Below are positions 51,032 through 61,341 of a stretch of 64,000 nucleotides of DNA, in pieces. The DNA comes from Acidobacteriaceae bacterium (GTDB lineage Bacteria; Acidobacteriota; Terriglobia; Bryobacterales; Bryobacteraceae), in assembly GCA_019240405.1 (NCBI GenBank), contig JAFAYL010000063.1, forward strand, positions 1-64,000, in the 5' to 3' direction. Below the pieces are notes generated by a model. The model worked only from the letters and a program-made list of their open reading frames with translations. It was not told the DNA's origin and made no database searches. The position numbers were made by a program, and so were the translations under genes. Every line of letters starts with the position of its first letter. Position 1 is the stretch's first letter.

Positions 51032-53056
51032 CTACTCGCCGTTCACTTCAGCGTCTGTAATCTTGATCGTAAACGGGCACGAGGAGATTCCTGCGCCGCT
51101 TACGAGCAGTTGGTACTCGCCGGGCTTGATCGCCGGATTCAAGGTGAAGTTAACTGTTTCGAGTTTTGAAGGATTATCTACAGCGGTCGAACTCCAGTTG
51201 GTCGTGCGGCAATAATACACTTCTCCGCTCGAATTGACGAGCCGGGCGATGGGATAATTTTCATCGCTCTGAACATCATCGCCGTAAGACGATGCATCCG
51301 ATTGCCCGTTCAACTGCGTGCCGGTGAGAGTAAAGACACCTTTTCCGTCGTAGCTCACTTTCTTCACCTCAGGCCACAATGCCGGATTGGGATCGCCATC
51401 GGCGGTGTAAACCCAGAGCTGATTGGTTATATCCGAAAAGAGCAGTTGCCCGGTCGGCAGCACCAACATTCTGGTGACATAGGAGCTGTCGGTAGACAGT
51501 ACGGCTTCGTCGGGTATCGGAGGGGATACCGGCGAAATCGTATTCGTTTTGGGGTTGAAATCAAAGAGCTCCGTGGGCAGGCTGAAAAGTCCGCCAAAAA
51601 CCAATCCGAGTCCCTTGGCGGTCGCGGTAGCAGGATTCGAGATGTGAATTTGCGTCGTCGAGTCTATGCTTGTGATGTACGTCCCGGAAGGGATAGCGGA
51701 GGCCTTTCCATTTTCTTGGGAAACACTCCAATAAACCTGCAAACCGGCAGTCGATGAAACGGTGACGATGTTGCAATCCTTCTTAGTGTCTGCGCTCAGA
51801 GTGATGGGATTTGGGCCAGCATCGGCTGCGAGCAGCACGTGGCCGTTTGGTAAAAGTGCGGCGGGTGCGTCATCAGCTCCGAAGAAAGCGTGGTCAATGC
51901 TTCCGTATGGATTGCTTAATTTGCCAATAATGTCCGGTCCCGGCTGCCAGGTATTCGTGGACGGCGTGTAGAGGGCGGTGTGTTGATTCGCCCCAATGAC
52001 GATCACGCGGCCGTCCTGCAACCGCAGCACCGGACCCAGTTCATAGCCGAGTGCGGGGCTGCTCAGAAGGGGAAGGGTACCGTGCGCAGTCCCATCAGCG
52101 GGACTGATGCTCACCCACTGGTTTTTGTTGGGATGATACAGCTCTGCATAGCCATTACCGGCGGCGATGCTTTGAAAAAGGTCGTAGGTCAGAACACTGC
52201 CGTCGGGCAGTTTCGTCCACCCTTCCTCGTCGCTTGACTCAGTTTTGTAAACCTTATCGGCAGCGAATTCCCAGGTGTTCGTCGGGATGTCGTAAATATA
52301 TGTGGAGTTGTTGAGAAGGTTCCCTACCAGGATCTTTTCGGGCGAAATGAGGATCGAAGGCTCGTCGCCCAAACATGACAGCGCAGTACCAAAAAACTGC
52401 AGCGTTTCACTGCCGGTCGCGGTGGCAGCTTTCGAGATGTGTACCTCCGTTGAAGAATCGACGCTTGTGACCGTAGTATTAGACGGAATCCCCGTCCCGC
52501 TTACCGTCCAGCCTTTTACAATCCGATCAGTGGAGTAAATTCCGGTGATTACATCGGAGCCTTTCTTAATGTTTGCGTTAGAGGTCACGGGGACGGGAAA
52601 ACAGCCGCCCTTTTCGTTCGGATAGTGTTCTATTGATGACCAGGTGTTTGTAACGGGATCCCAGATTTGTCCGGAGGAACCCCAATTTGCGTCGTAAAAA
52701 GGTCCCGTGTATTCGCCACCGACGAGCCAGACTCTTCCGTCGGGCAGTACTTGGGAAGCAAAATAATACCGAGGAAAAGCCATCGGCGCGATCGGGTTAG
52801 CCGTCCATATTCCATTGATATAGCTGCCATGCGAGTCCGGCGTCAGCCTCAGCCAGTTTTGGCTCGAATAATTCGCTTGGATCATGACCGTACCGTCGGT
52901 CAGCAGCATCATTGTGCCCACGTATGGGACAGGTGCGGGATTCTTCAGTTTGGTCCAACTTGCAGCAACGCCTCGCGCCGGCAAAAGGGTGAGTCCGGCA
53001 GTAAGCACCGCAAAACTAAGTCGGGAAACTGCTCTGAAATTTTTGACTTGAAGCAT
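51032..53056 (-). CDS. secreted kelch/galactose-oxidase-like beta-propeller protein with two inserted repeat domains
   Basis: A 674-residue protein with a signal peptide (SFAVLTAGLTLLPARGVAA). Kelch-like blades recur: MMLLTDGTVMIQANY, QVLPDGRVWLVGGEY, WTKLPDGSVLTYD, VLRLQDGRVIVIGANQH, ALLPNGHVLLAADAG and MLVLPTGQLLFSD. Two ~65-residue inserts (about 157-223 and 420-489) share the pattern IPS-x-T-x-x-T-S-x-D-S-x-T-x-x-H-I-S-x-x-A-T-A-T. The C-terminal ~100 residues are an Ig-like/DUF1929-type domain. Copper ligands of galactose oxidase are not evident, so enzymatic activity is doubtful. Confidence 0.75.
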   Translation of the reverse strand: MLQVKNFRAVSRLSFAVLTAGLTLLPARGVAASWTKLKNPAPVPYVGTMMLLTDGTVMIQANYSSQNWLRLTPDSHGSYINGIWTANPIAPMAFPRYYFASQVLPDGRVWLVGGEYTGPFYDANWGSSGQIWDPVTNTWSSIEHYPNEKGGCFPVPVTSNANIKKGSDVITGIYSTDRIVKGWTVSGTGIPSNTTVTSVDSSTEVHISKAATATGSETLQFFGTALSCLGDEPSILISPEKILVGNLLNNSTYIYDIPTNTWEFAADKVYKTESSDEEGWTKLPDGSVLTYDLFQSIAAGNGYAELYHPNKNQWVSISPADGTAHGTLPLLSSPALGYELGPVLRLQDGRVIVIGANQHTALYTPSTNTWQPGPDIIGKLSNPYGSIDHAFFGADDAPAALLPNGHVLLAADAGPNPITLSADTKKDCNIVTVSSTAGLQVYWSVSQENGKASAIPSGTYITSIDSTTQIHISNPATATAKGLGLVFGGLFSLPTELFDFNPKTNTISPVSPPIPDEAVLSTDSSYVTRMLVLPTGQLLFSDITNQLWVYTADGDPNPALWPEVKKVSYDGKGVFTLTGTQLNGQSDASSYGDDVQSDENYPIARLVNSSGEVYYCRTTNWSSTAVDNPSKLETVNFTLNPAIKPGEYQLLVSGAGISSCPFTIKITDAEVNGE

Positions 53057-53185
53057 ACGTCCTCTTTTCGCGCAATTGCGTCGGAAGATACGGCCAGGTA
53101 AGTTTGCGCACGAGTAGTATACAGACGGGAAAGGAAACGGGCAAGTCCGAGTAGTTCTAACGAGCGTTACGCGGGCAAAATGCGG

Positions 53186-55087
53186 TTAGTGCGCGCTTGC
53201 CAGTTTGGGGTGAGCGGTCATCGGCTTCAGAATGTCGTCAAGATAAGCTGGCGCGCCTTCGATGCGCGTGAGGTGTGGATAGCGTTCGCCATTGTGATAG
53301 TCCAGCTTGACAGTTTTGAAAAAGCCATCGTTGTCGATGATCAGCTCAATCGGTTCATTGGCGCGGCCTTTCGCGTCCCGAATTGCCTGATGCAACAATT
53401 CGTCGGTCGCGCGCCGGCCGTTTATGGCCACGAGTTTCATCGAAGGCCCCAAACCGGCTTCGTAAGCTCGCGAGCCTACGAGCACATCCGTGATCGTGTT
53501 GTCGAGGCCCGTGACAAAACCGAGTGAGTACCAGGCATTTACCCCGCGCATTTTCGAATCTGCAGCGCGAATGAACTCGTTCTGCTGATCGGTATATTCG
53601 AGCCGGTACCCGCCATTTGCGATGCCATTGAGCGGCGCGTGCGGAGCTTTCGCGGCAAGGCGCTGGTCAAAGAAGCTCGCCCAGTCATAGGGCTGGATTG
53701 CATTCAGGTTTTCGACTACATCTTCGAGATTGTAGGAAACGACTTTGGGCGGCGTGTCTCCGCCGAGCCCAAGAAATCGCGCACAAAAATCGTTTAACGA
53801 TTTCTTTCCCGCAGACAATTTGCGGATCATCGTATCGGCATCGAGCCAGATCAGCTCGCCTTCGGAATAGTAATCGACCGAGCGCCGCCAGTTATCCCAA
53901 TGCTCGTTTGCGCCATACAGGATCTGCGCGGCAGTCGCCGTATCCTCGAGATCGCGCCAGGTTCGGCCGGGGCGGTGATCCAGCTCGGCCGCTGAGGCGG
54001 CCAGATAGGAACGATATTGGTCGGGCGTCCAGATCCCGCTGCGGGCTGCGAGCACGTCGCCGAGATATTCAGTGAGTCCTTCATAGACCCACAACAATTC
54101 ACCTTTCATCGGCTGCTGGTAGTCGGTGGTGATCAAACCGGCGGGACGGCGATATTTCCCGTTCCAGGAATGCGTAAATTCATGCGGGAGCAGACTGCCG
54201 GCGAGCAGATACAAATCCTCGTCGACAAAAGTTCTCGCGTCCGTGCGATCATCGCTCGACTGATGATGCTCCAGGCCGAAATGAGCGACATCATCGCTGA
54301 GCGTGACCAGGAAATGGTAGCTGTTGTAATGCCGCGATTTGTAGAGAGCACCGGTTTCTCGAACTAAGTTGGCGAGTGCCGCCGTTTGTCCTGCCGTAAT
54401 GTTCAGATCTTCGGGGCCGTCCGCCGCAAGATCGAGCAAATGCTTCGGCTTAATTTCTTCGGCGAGAGAAATTTCTTTAAAAAACTTGCCTGCCAATAAC
54501 GGTGAATCCACTAATACATTGAGCGGCACCGGTTCAAATCGCGCGCCATCCGGCTGGCCGGAGGGTTGCGTCAGCGCAGTGGCAAAGCGCCACCCATCCG
54601 GAATTTTTACTGAGGGCTCGAAGATCACATCCGCGGCTGGTTTGCCAAGCGGGTAGAGCAGAACCTCGTTCCAACTCAGCATGACAAGGTTGGGGCCAGT
54701 CGAAGCTCCTGCGGAGAATCCGGAAGCGGGAGCGGTGGCGAGAAAATCCAAGGTGCAGTCGAGCGATTTTACTCGGGGCGGCACCGTCAGGTGAATAGCG
54801 AACATGTCCACGTCATCGCGCTGCCACGGGAGCGTCTTTCCATTCGCCCGAAATGTAATTCCGGCGAGATTATCGATGGGTCCGGTGGGTCCATGCTCGC
54901 CGGGAAGCCATTTCGGATAGACCAGCGTCAACGGCCCGGGCTGAACCGGAAACGAAAGATGCGCATGCAGCATTTTGCGCGGAGCGTCTATCAAATCGAC
55001 AGCCAAGGTGATGGGCGGATCGACTTGGGCGGGGATGGTCCGGCAAAACGCAACGAGTAGCGCGGGGACAAGAATCCTGTTGAGCAA
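53186..55087 (-). CDS. M61-family glycyl aminopeptidase-like metalloprotease with PDZ domain
   Basis: A 633-residue exported protein (signal core LVPALLVAFCRTIPAQ). It has an N-terminal beta-sandwich with FRANGKTLPWQRDDVDMFAIHL, a catalytic domain with HEFTHSWNGKYRRP (zinc HExxH, ~300) and LLWVYEGLTEYLGDVLAAR (third ligand Glu in the E-G-x-T-E-Y motif), and a C-terminal PDZ domain (~500-600, SLGFVTGLDNTITDVLVGSRAYEAGL). M61 enzymes cleave N-terminal glycine or alanine residues. It diverges from the hydrolase gene, with 19 bp between starts. Confidence 0.92.
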   Translation of the reverse strand: MLNRILVPALLVAFCRTIPAQVDPPITLAVDLIDAPRKMLHAHLSFPVQPGPLTLVYPKWLPGEHGPTGPIDNLAGITFRANGKTLPWQRDDVDMFAIHLTVPPRVKSLDCTLDFLATAPASGFSAGASTGPNLVMLSWNEVLLYPLGKPAADVIFEPSVKIPDGWRFATALTQPSGQPDGARFEPVPLNVLVDSPLLAGKFFKEISLAEEIKPKHLLDLAADGPEDLNITAGQTAALANLVRETGALYKSRHYNSYHFLVTLSDDVAHFGLEHHQSSDDRTDARTFVDEDLYLLAGSLLPHEFTHSWNGKYRRPAGLITTDYQQPMKGELLWVYEGLTEYLGDVLAARSGIWTPDQYRSYLAASAAELDHRPGRTWRDLEDTATAAQILYGANEHWDNWRRSVDYYSEGELIWLDADTMIRKLSAGKKSLNDFCARFLGLGGDTPPKVVSYNLEDVVENLNAIQPYDWASFFDQRLAAKAPHAPLNGIANGGYRLEYTDQQNEFIRAADSKMRGVNAWYSLGFVTGLDNTITDVLVGSRAYEAGLGPSMKLVAINGRRATDELLHQAIRDAKGRANEPIELIIDNDGFFKTVKLDYHNGERYPHLTRIEGAPAYLDDILKPMTAHPKLASAH

Positions 55088-55106
55088 CTAACTATGATAG
55101 AGGTCG

Positions 55107-55913
55107 ATGTTTCATAAAACGATAATGCGAACTAGTCTGCTGCTCAGCTTAGCGGCATTCACCGTTTCGGCGCAGGACTGGGCGCGGCAACGGCTCGAGA
55201 AATCTCCCCGTCATCGCGAGTGGGTCACGGTGAAACACGATGGCCGCAGCGTTGAGACGTTCATCGTGTATCCCGAAGCAAAGCAGAAGAGTCCAATCGT
55301 GCTGGTGATCCACGAGATATTCGGTTTGAGCGATTGGGCGCAGGAAGTCGCGGACGAAGTTGCCGAAGCGGGATACATCGCGGTGGCTCCCGATCTTCTC
55401 TCCGGCATGGGACCGAACGGCGGCCGTACATCCGATTTTCCCGAAGGCGGCGCTACGGAGGCGGTGAGCCATCTCAATCCTGACCAGGTAACGGCGGATC
55501 TGAATGCTGCGGCAGATTACGGCCTGAAGCTTCCGGCATCCAATGGAAAACTGTTCGTCGCCGGTTTCTGCTGGGGCGGAGGACAGAGCTTCCGGTTTGC
55601 TACGAATCGAGCGGATCTTTCTGCCGCGTTCGTTTTCTACGGGCCGCCTCCAGCGAACAAGGAAGCGATGTCCCGAATCAAAGCTCCCGTGTATGGTTTC
55701 TACGGCGGCAATGACGCGCGCATTGATTCGACGATTCCCGCGACAAAAGATCAGATGAAGGAAGCGGGCAAAACCTATGAGCCAGTCATCTATGAAGGCG
55801 CCGGACACGGATTCATGCGCGCGGGCGAGGCTCCCGATGCAAGTGAAGCCAATCGCAAGGCGCGAACGGAAGGTTGGACGCGTTTGAAAAAGCTGATGAG
55901 CGGTAGCTCCTAA
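55107..55913 (+). CDS. secreted dienelactone hydrolase family protein
   Basis: A 268-residue alpha/beta hydrolase with a signal peptide (TSLLLSLAAFTVSAQ). Motifs: VLVIHEIFGLSDWAQEVADEVAEAGY, VAPDLLSGMG, the nucleophile elbow GFCWGGGQ with Cys as in dienelactone hydrolases, YGGNDARID (acid) and YEGAGHGFM (His). An inner ATG at residue 7 may be the true start. The natural substrate is unknown. It overlaps the convergent CHAD gene by 4 bases. Confidence 0.88.
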   Translation: MFHKTIMRTSLLLSLAAFTVSAQDWARQRLEKSPRHREWVTVKHDGRSVETFIVYPEAKQKSPIVLVIHEIFGLSDWAQEVADEVAEAGYIAVAPDLLSGMGPNGGRTSDFPEGGATEAVSHLNPDQVTADLNAAADYGLKLPASNGKLFVAGFCWGGGQSFRFATNRADLSAAFVFYGPPPANKEAMSRIKAPVYGFYGGNDARIDSTIPATKDQMKEAGKTYEPVIYEGAGHGFMRAGEAPDASEANRKARTEGWTRLKKLMSGSS

Positions 55914-56914
55914 GCTGCCGTCGTTTTGCTCTTCGCGGCGGTTGGGGAACCCGCGGACTGGGCTCCCTTTTTGGCAGCCCCTCTGTCCTCTTTCTGCTCT
56001 TCCTTCATACTCTCCGGCTGACGCTGCCACGCGTCCCACAATTTCGATACGTTCTTCGTGAATTCGCGCGGCTTCTCTTCGTAGATACGCTCGCCAAGAG
56101 AGATCGATTTTTCACGAAGCTCTCTTTGATACTGGTCCGCAAGCATTACAAAAAACTGCACGTCCTTCTGATCGCCGTAATGGCCGTTCTTATCGGCCAG
56201 CTTGTCGCGTAAGACGACCAAATTGTGATCATCGCCAAGCCAGGTCTCAAGATCGTGCAGACTCGCTTCACGTGCTTGCATGACGTCCGTCCACAAACTC
56301 TCGAGCAGGCGTATGTGATACCAATGATCCTTCACGCGTTTGCGCCATTCGTGATAATTCTCGGGCGTTGGATCTTTCTGGGCGACAGCCATCGTCTCGC
56401 GGCCGCGTCGGAAACGGGCTCGGAGACCTGGCTCGATTGCGGAAAAGCCGTCGCTTTTGAGAGGCCATGAGCTTACTCGTTTCGCGGTCGCCTTCAAAGT
56501 CGCGAGCGCGCCCTTCACAACTTTGTCAACGTCGGAATTACGTTCGGTTTCCCTCTTGCTTTTATCCAGACCGCGCCGAACCGAAGCCAGCGCTTCGTTT
56601 TGCAGGCTGTCTTTATATTTCCCAACAACCGCATCAAATGTCTCGATAATGGCGGCTGCATCGCGCAACTCGGTGAGCTTTCGACCAAGATCGCCGAGCC
56701 GCCGATTCTCGTCGCGATAAATGGCTCCTAAATCGGACTCGACAAGCCTTACTGCGCCGCGAATTTTCTTTACGCTTTTGCGCGCTTCATGGATTGCTTC
56801 ATCCCGATTCCTGCCATTGCGGCCAAGCTGGTCTTGCGCTGAATCGAGCTCCTCGAGAACGATTCGGCGAATTCCTTCCGGAACTGATTCGCTCGCCTTG
56901 AGGCGATAAGGCAT
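55910..56914 (-). CDS. CHAD-domain protein
   Basis: A 334-residue helical protein with conserved His and basic residues: DEAIHEARKSVKKIRGAVRLV (~41-61), ENYHEWRKRVKDHWYHIRLL and WLGDDHNLVVLRD. CHAD domains bind polyphosphate through these His/Arg/Lys positions. The C-terminal ~45 residues are low-complexity Lys/Ala/Glu-rich. CAGGAG precedes the ATG. The transketolase gene lies upstream on the same strand with a 49-bp gap. Confidence 0.9.
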   Translation of the reverse strand: MPYRLKASESVPEGIRRIVLEELDSAQDQLGRNGRNRDEAIHEARKSVKKIRGAVRLVESDLGAIYRDENRRLGDLGRKLTELRDAAAIIETFDAVVGKYKDSLQNEALASVRRGLDKSKRETERNSDVDKVVKGALATLKATAKRVSSWPLKSDGFSAIEPGLRARFRRGRETMAVAQKDPTPENYHEWRKRVKDHWYHIRLLESLWTDVMQAREASLHDLETWLGDDHNLVVLRDKLADKNGHYGDQKDVQFFVMLADQYQRELREKSISLGERIYEEKPREFTKNVSKLWDAWQRQPESMKEEQKEDRGAAKKGAQSAGSPTAAKSKTTAA

Positions 56915-56963
56915 TGATTTACTCCTGGAGTCCTGACGATGTGCTTAGGGATCATAGCAAATT

Positions 56964-59090
56964 TTACGAGTGGCCCTCGTGTGGCGCCGTTGCAGCGAAC
57001 GCGACCTCTCCGCCGAATTCATTATCGGCCTCACGGTTTTTGCCAAGTAAACGCAAGGCAGCGGAGGTGACATGTTCCGCTGTGAAGCCGAAGTTTTTCA
57101 AGACTTCTTCTCCAGGCGCGGATGCTCCATAATGGTCGATCCCGATAATTACTCCTTCGTCGCCAGCCCATTTGCGCCAGCCCATGGTTGCGGCAGCTTC
57201 GACAGTCACTCGCTTCTTGATTGCCGCGGGTAACACGCTCTCACGATAACGATCGTCCTGCGCTTCGAAAAGATTCCAACTCGGCATGCTGACCACTCGC
57301 GCCTGCACCCCATAGCCTCTCAGCTTTTCTTGGGCTTTCATGCAAAGCGCAACTTCAGATCCCGTCCCCATGAGAATGACCTCGGGAGCGCCGTCCGCCT
57401 CAGAAATAATATATGCGCCTTTTGAGACACCGGCGTCCTTTGATTTGCTGCGATCGAGATGCGGAACGTTCTGGCGCGTGAGTGCAAACAGAGTGGGTCC
57501 GTCGTGTGCGATTGCGACACCCCATGCTTCGGCGGTTTCCGTAGCGTCTGCCGGACGAATCACGTTTAGCTCAGGGATCGCGCGCAGACCCGCCAGGTGC
57601 TCTATAGGTTCGTGCGTTGGACCATCCTCGCCTACGGCGACGCTGTCATGTGTGAACACGTAAAAGGCTTTCAACTTACTGAGGGCGCCCAGGCGGATGG
57701 CCGGTTTCATATAGTCCGAAAAAACCAGAAATGTAGCGCTAAATGGCAGGATTCCGCCGTGCGCTGCCATCCCATTTACTGCCGCTCCCATAGCATGCTC
57801 GCGTACGCCGAAGGCAACGTTGTGGCCAGCATAGTCCCAGGGGCCGCCCACCGCGCCTTGTGTTGCCGGACCCTCGAACTCTCGGGGTTGAAAATCGCCC
57901 ATGCCTTTTAGGGCCGTGTTGGTAGAGGGATTCAAATCCGCCGATCCACCCACAATGTTGGGAATGTGCTTACCGAGTGCGTTAAGGGCTTCGCCGCCGG
58001 CCACGCGCGTCGAGACTGGTTTGTCCGTGGGGGTCCATTTCGGGAGATCCGCGTCCCAATTATCGGAAAGCTTACCGCTGATCGCTTGCTCCAGCTCAGC
58101 CGTATCTTGCGGAAATTCTTTCTTGTAGGCGTCAAATCTCTTCTGCCACTCGCGCTCGGCTTTAGCCCCCTTCTCGATAGCTCTGCGAAAGTGTTGGACT
58201 GCATGTTCCGGCAAGTAGAACTTGTCCGTAGCCGGCCATCCGAGGGCTTTTTTCGCCGCTTGCAACTCTTCTTCGCCGAGCGGATTTCCGTGCGCGGAGA
58301 AAGTGTCCTGTTTCTTCGGACTGCCATACGCGATATGCGTGTGCACCAGGATCAGAGACGGGCGAGTGTCTTCAGCCCGCGCCTCAGCAATCGCTTTAGC
58401 GATATCCTCGGTATCGTTGCCTTCTGTAACTGTACGCGTGTGCCAGCCGTAGCCCTCGAATCGTTTTGCAACATCCTCGGTAAAAGTCAGATTTGTTCCG
58501 CCCGCAAGCGAGATGTGGTTTTGGTCGTAGAGAAAAACCAATTTCCCGAGCCGCAGATGCCCAGCGAGCGAAGCGGCTTCATGGCTGATTCCCTCCATTA
58601 AATCGCCATCGCTGCAGATGCCGTACGTGTAGTGATCGATGATTCGATGATCCGGGCGGTTGTACCGGGCCGCCAGCCATGCCTCCGCAATCGCCATGCC
58701 CACGGCATTGCCAAATCCCTGCCCGAGCGGACCAGTGGATACTTCGACTCCCACGGTGTGTCCACGCTCAGGGTGTCCCGGCGTTTTGCTGCCCCACTTA
58801 CGGAAGTGCTTGATCTCATCGAGCGATAAATCGTATCCGGTGAGATAGAGCAGACTATAAAGCAGCATCGACCCATGCCCGGCCGAGAGAATGAAACGGT
58901 CGTGATCGAACCAGCTTGGATTCCTGGGATTGTGTTTAAGAAAACCATCCCAAAGTGTATAGGCCATCGCGGCCGCGCCCATGGGCATCCCAGGATGACC
59001 GGAGTTCGCGTTCTGAACGGCATCGGCCGAGAGGAAGCGAATCGTATTTATACACAGCTCTTCTAGCGATTGGATGTCGGTAGCGGGCAT
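56964..59090 (-). CDS. tkt: transketolase 1
   Basis: A 708-residue TPP enzyme of the pentose-phosphate/Calvin-type pathway: [56 protein letters not shown] (TPP-binding), [19 protein letters not shown], and [19 protein letters not shown]-like C-terminal motif. Complete in length. GGAGG lies 5 nt before the ATG. It is divergent from a second transketolase gene at 59228, with 137 bp between. Confidence 0.96.
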   Translation of the reverse strand: MPATDIQSLEELCINTIRFLSADAVQNANSGHPGMPMGAAAMAYTLWDGFLKHNPRNPSWFDHDRFILSAGHGSMLLYSLLYLTGYDLSLDEIKHFRKWGSKTPGHPERGHTVGVEVSTGPLGQGFGNAVGMAIAEAWLAARYNRPDHRIIDHYTYGICSDGDLMEGISHEAASLAGHLRLGKLVFLYDQNHISLAGGTNLTFTEDVAKRFEGYGWHTRTVTEGNDTEDIAKAIAEARAEDTRPSLILVHTHIAYGSPKKQDTFSAHGNPLGEEELQAAKKALGWPATDKFYLPEHAVQHFRRAIEKGAKAEREWQKRFDAYKKEFPQDTAELEQAISGKLSDNWDADLPKWTPTDKPVSTRVAGGEALNALGKHIPNIVGGSADLNPSTNTALKGMGDFQPREFEGPATQGAVGGPWDYAGHNVAFGVREHAMGAAVNGMAAHGGILPFSATFLVFSDYMKPAIRLGALSKLKAFYVFTHDSVAVGEDGPTHEPIEHLAGLRAIPELNVIRPADATETAEAWGVAIAHDGPTLFALTRQNVPHLDRSKSKDAGVSKGAYIISEADGAPEVILMGTGSEVALCMKAQEKLRGYGVQARVVSMPSWNLFEAQDDRYRESVLPAAIKKRVTVEAAATMGWRKWAGDEGVIIGIDHYGASAPGEEVLKNFGFTAEHVTSAALRLLGKNREADNEFGGEVAFAATAPHEGHS

Positions 59091-59227
59091 GCTATTCCTC
59101 CATTCTCATTTGACAATCTGGCGGCGATGTTGTGACGGCTGAGTTCGTGTTGGGTTTTGATAGATTTACTTACGGAAAAGACTTTCCGGCGGAAGTCAAA
59201 TTGACCCCAATTACAGGAGCATAGCTT

Positions 59228-61315
59228 ATGAGCAGCCAGGTCGTGATGAGTAGTGAGATCGCGAGCGCGAGCGCCATCGACCAACTTTGCATCAATACCA
59301 TTCGCACGCTCTCGATGGACGCAGTCCAGCAGGCAAACTCCGGCCATCCCGGCACACCGATGGCCCTGGCGCCCGTCGCTTACTGCGTTTGGCAAAAATT
59401 CCTGCGCTTCGACCCAGAAGATCCTATCTGGCCCAATCGTGACCGCTTCGTCCTTTCGAACGGACACGCCTCGATGCTGTTGTACTCGCTCCTTCATCTT
59501 GCAGGCGTGAAGGCCGTAAACCCGCAGTATGAGACTCTTGGTGAACTCTCCGTCACACTTGACGATATCAGGCGCTTCCGCCAGCTCGATAGTAAGTGTC
59601 CCGGACATCCCGAGTATCGATGGACCTCCGGAGTTGAGACCACTACAGGACCCCTCGGTCAGGGTGTTGCAACAAGCGTCGGGATGGCAATGGCGGCTTT
59701 ATGGATGGCGAGCCGGTTCAACCGGCCTAGCTTTGATCTATTCGACTACAACGTGTACGTCGTTTGCGGCGATGGGGATTTGATGGAAGGCATATCGAGT
59801 GAAGCCGCCTCGCTCGCGGGACATCTCAAGACGGCGAATCTTTGCTGGATCTACGACAACAACCACATCACAATCGAAGGCAATACCGCTCTCGCGTTCA
59901 GTGACGATGTGGCGACGCGATTTATCGGATTCGGCTGGAACGTCGTGCGTGTTGGCGATGCGAACGACCTCGAAATGCTCACTCGCGCTCTGAGCGTGTT
60001 TCACAATACGACGGATCGCCCGACGCTCATCATTGTGGATAGCCATATCGCGTACGGCGCGCCTACCAAACAGGACACAAGCGGGGCGCATGGAGAGCCG
60101 CTGGGTGAAGATGAGATCCGGCTTGCAAAACGGAATTACGGATGGCCCGAAGACGGCAAGTTCAGAGTGCCCGATGGTGTGCGCGAACATTTCGCCGCGG
60201 GTATTGGGAAGCGGGGCCACGAATTGCGTCAAGCCTGGATGGCGAAATTCGATTCCTACAGCAAAGTGTTTCCACAGCTCGCGGATGAGCTCTACCGCAT
60301 GCAGCACCGGCAGCTTCCGGACGGCTGGGACAAAGACCTGCCAACGTTCCCTGCCGATCCGAAAGGGATTGCGTCGCGCGACTCATCGGGTAAGGTTTTG
60401 AACGTGCTCGCGAAAAATGTTCCGTGGCTGATGGGAGGCGCGGCCGATTTAGCACCCTCTACCAAGACACGCCTGATCAGTGATGGATTCGGTGATTTCG
60501 AAATTGAAAATCGGCGCGGACGCAACATGCATTTCGGTATTCGAGAGCACGCGATGGGCGCCATTCTGAATGGACTTTCGCTCTCTAAAATCCGTCCGTT
60601 CGGCGCCACGTTCCTGATCTTCAGCGACTATTGCAAGCCGGCCATCCGGCTCAGCGCGATCATGGAGCTTCCGACGATTTACATCTTCACTCACGATTCA
60701 ATCGGCGTCGGCGAAGACGGCCCTACTCATCAGCCCATTGAGCAGTTAGCCTCACTGCGCGCCGTACCGGGTCTGATTACGCTTCGCCCAGCGGATGCGA
60801 ACGAAGTGGTGGAAGCGTGGAAGGTGATTATGAAGCTGCGGCACGATCCTGTCGCGCTCATACTCACGCGGCAAGCGTTGCCCACGCTGGACCGCACAAA
60901 ATATGCCGCAGCATCCGGTGTAGAAAAGGGCGGATATGTTTTGGCCGACGCATCCGGCGCTCAACCTGAAGTCATATTGATTGCCACCGGAAGCGAAGTC
61001 TCATTGTGCGTGCAAGCCTTTGAGCAGCTTTCTTCGGAAGGCATCAAGGCGCGCGTGGTGAGTCTGCCGTCGTGGGAGCTCTTTGCGCGCCAGACGCAGG
61101 AATATCGTGATTCGGTACTGCCTCCTGCAGTAACGGCCAGAGTTGCAGTTGAGCAGGCAACGACTCTGGGTTGGGAGCGCTTCGTTGGTCCCAAAGGGCA
61201 CATCATCGGGATGGGAACGTTCGGCTCATCCGCGCCATTAAAGGATCTGCAAAAAAAGTTCGGATTCCTTTCGGAATCGGTTGCTGACGCTGCGAAGCGG
61301 GTGCTGCGTAACTAA
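59228..61315 (+). CDS. transketolase 2
   Basis: A 695-residue transketolase with all family motifs: [58 protein letters not shown] and [17 protein letters not shown]. It is a diverged paralogue of the 56964 gene, with changes in the segment following GPLGQGV and in the C-terminal third. ACAGGAG lies ahead of the ATG. No clear sigma-70 promoter stands out in the 137-bp divergent gap. It may be differently regulated or have another sugar preference. Confidence 0.93.
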   Translation: MSSQVVMSSEIASASAIDQLCINTIRTLSMDAVQQANSGHPGTPMALAPVAYCVWQKFLRFDPEDPIWPNRDRFVLSNGHASMLLYSLLHLAGVKAVNPQYETLGELSVTLDDIRRFRQLDSKCPGHPEYRWTSGVETTTGPLGQGVATSVGMAMAALWMASRFNRPSFDLFDYNVYVVCGDGDLMEGISSEAASLAGHLKTANLCWIYDNNHITIEGNTALAFSDDVATRFIGFGWNVVRVGDANDLEMLTRALSVFHNTTDRPTLIIVDSHIAYGAPTKQDTSGAHGEPLGEDEIRLAKRNYGWPEDGKFRVPDGVREHFAAGIGKRGHELRQAWMAKFDSYSKVFPQLADELYRMQHRQLPDGWDKDLPTFPADPKGIASRDSSGKVLNVLAKNVPWLMGGAADLAPSTKTRLISDGFGDFEIENRRGRNMHFGIREHAMGAILNGLSLSKIRPFGATFLIFSDYCKPAIRLSAIMELPTIYIFTHDSIGVGEDGPTHQPIEQLASLRAVPGLITLRPADANEVVEAWKVIMKLRHDPVALILTRQALPTLDRTKYAAASGVEKGGYVLADASGAQPEVILIATGSEVSLCVQAFEQLSSEGIKARVVSLPSWELFARQTQEYRDSVLPPAVTARVAVEQATTLGWERFVGPKGHIIGMGTFGSSAPLKDLQKKFGFLSESVADAAKRVLRN

Positions 61316-61341
61316 GTTGCCACGATATCCTTACTTATAGA

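Noticed and set aside
59091-59227. TTGACA at 59118 as promoter for transketolase 2
   Set aside because: No acceptable -10 hexamer at 16-18 bp; the match is limited to the -35.
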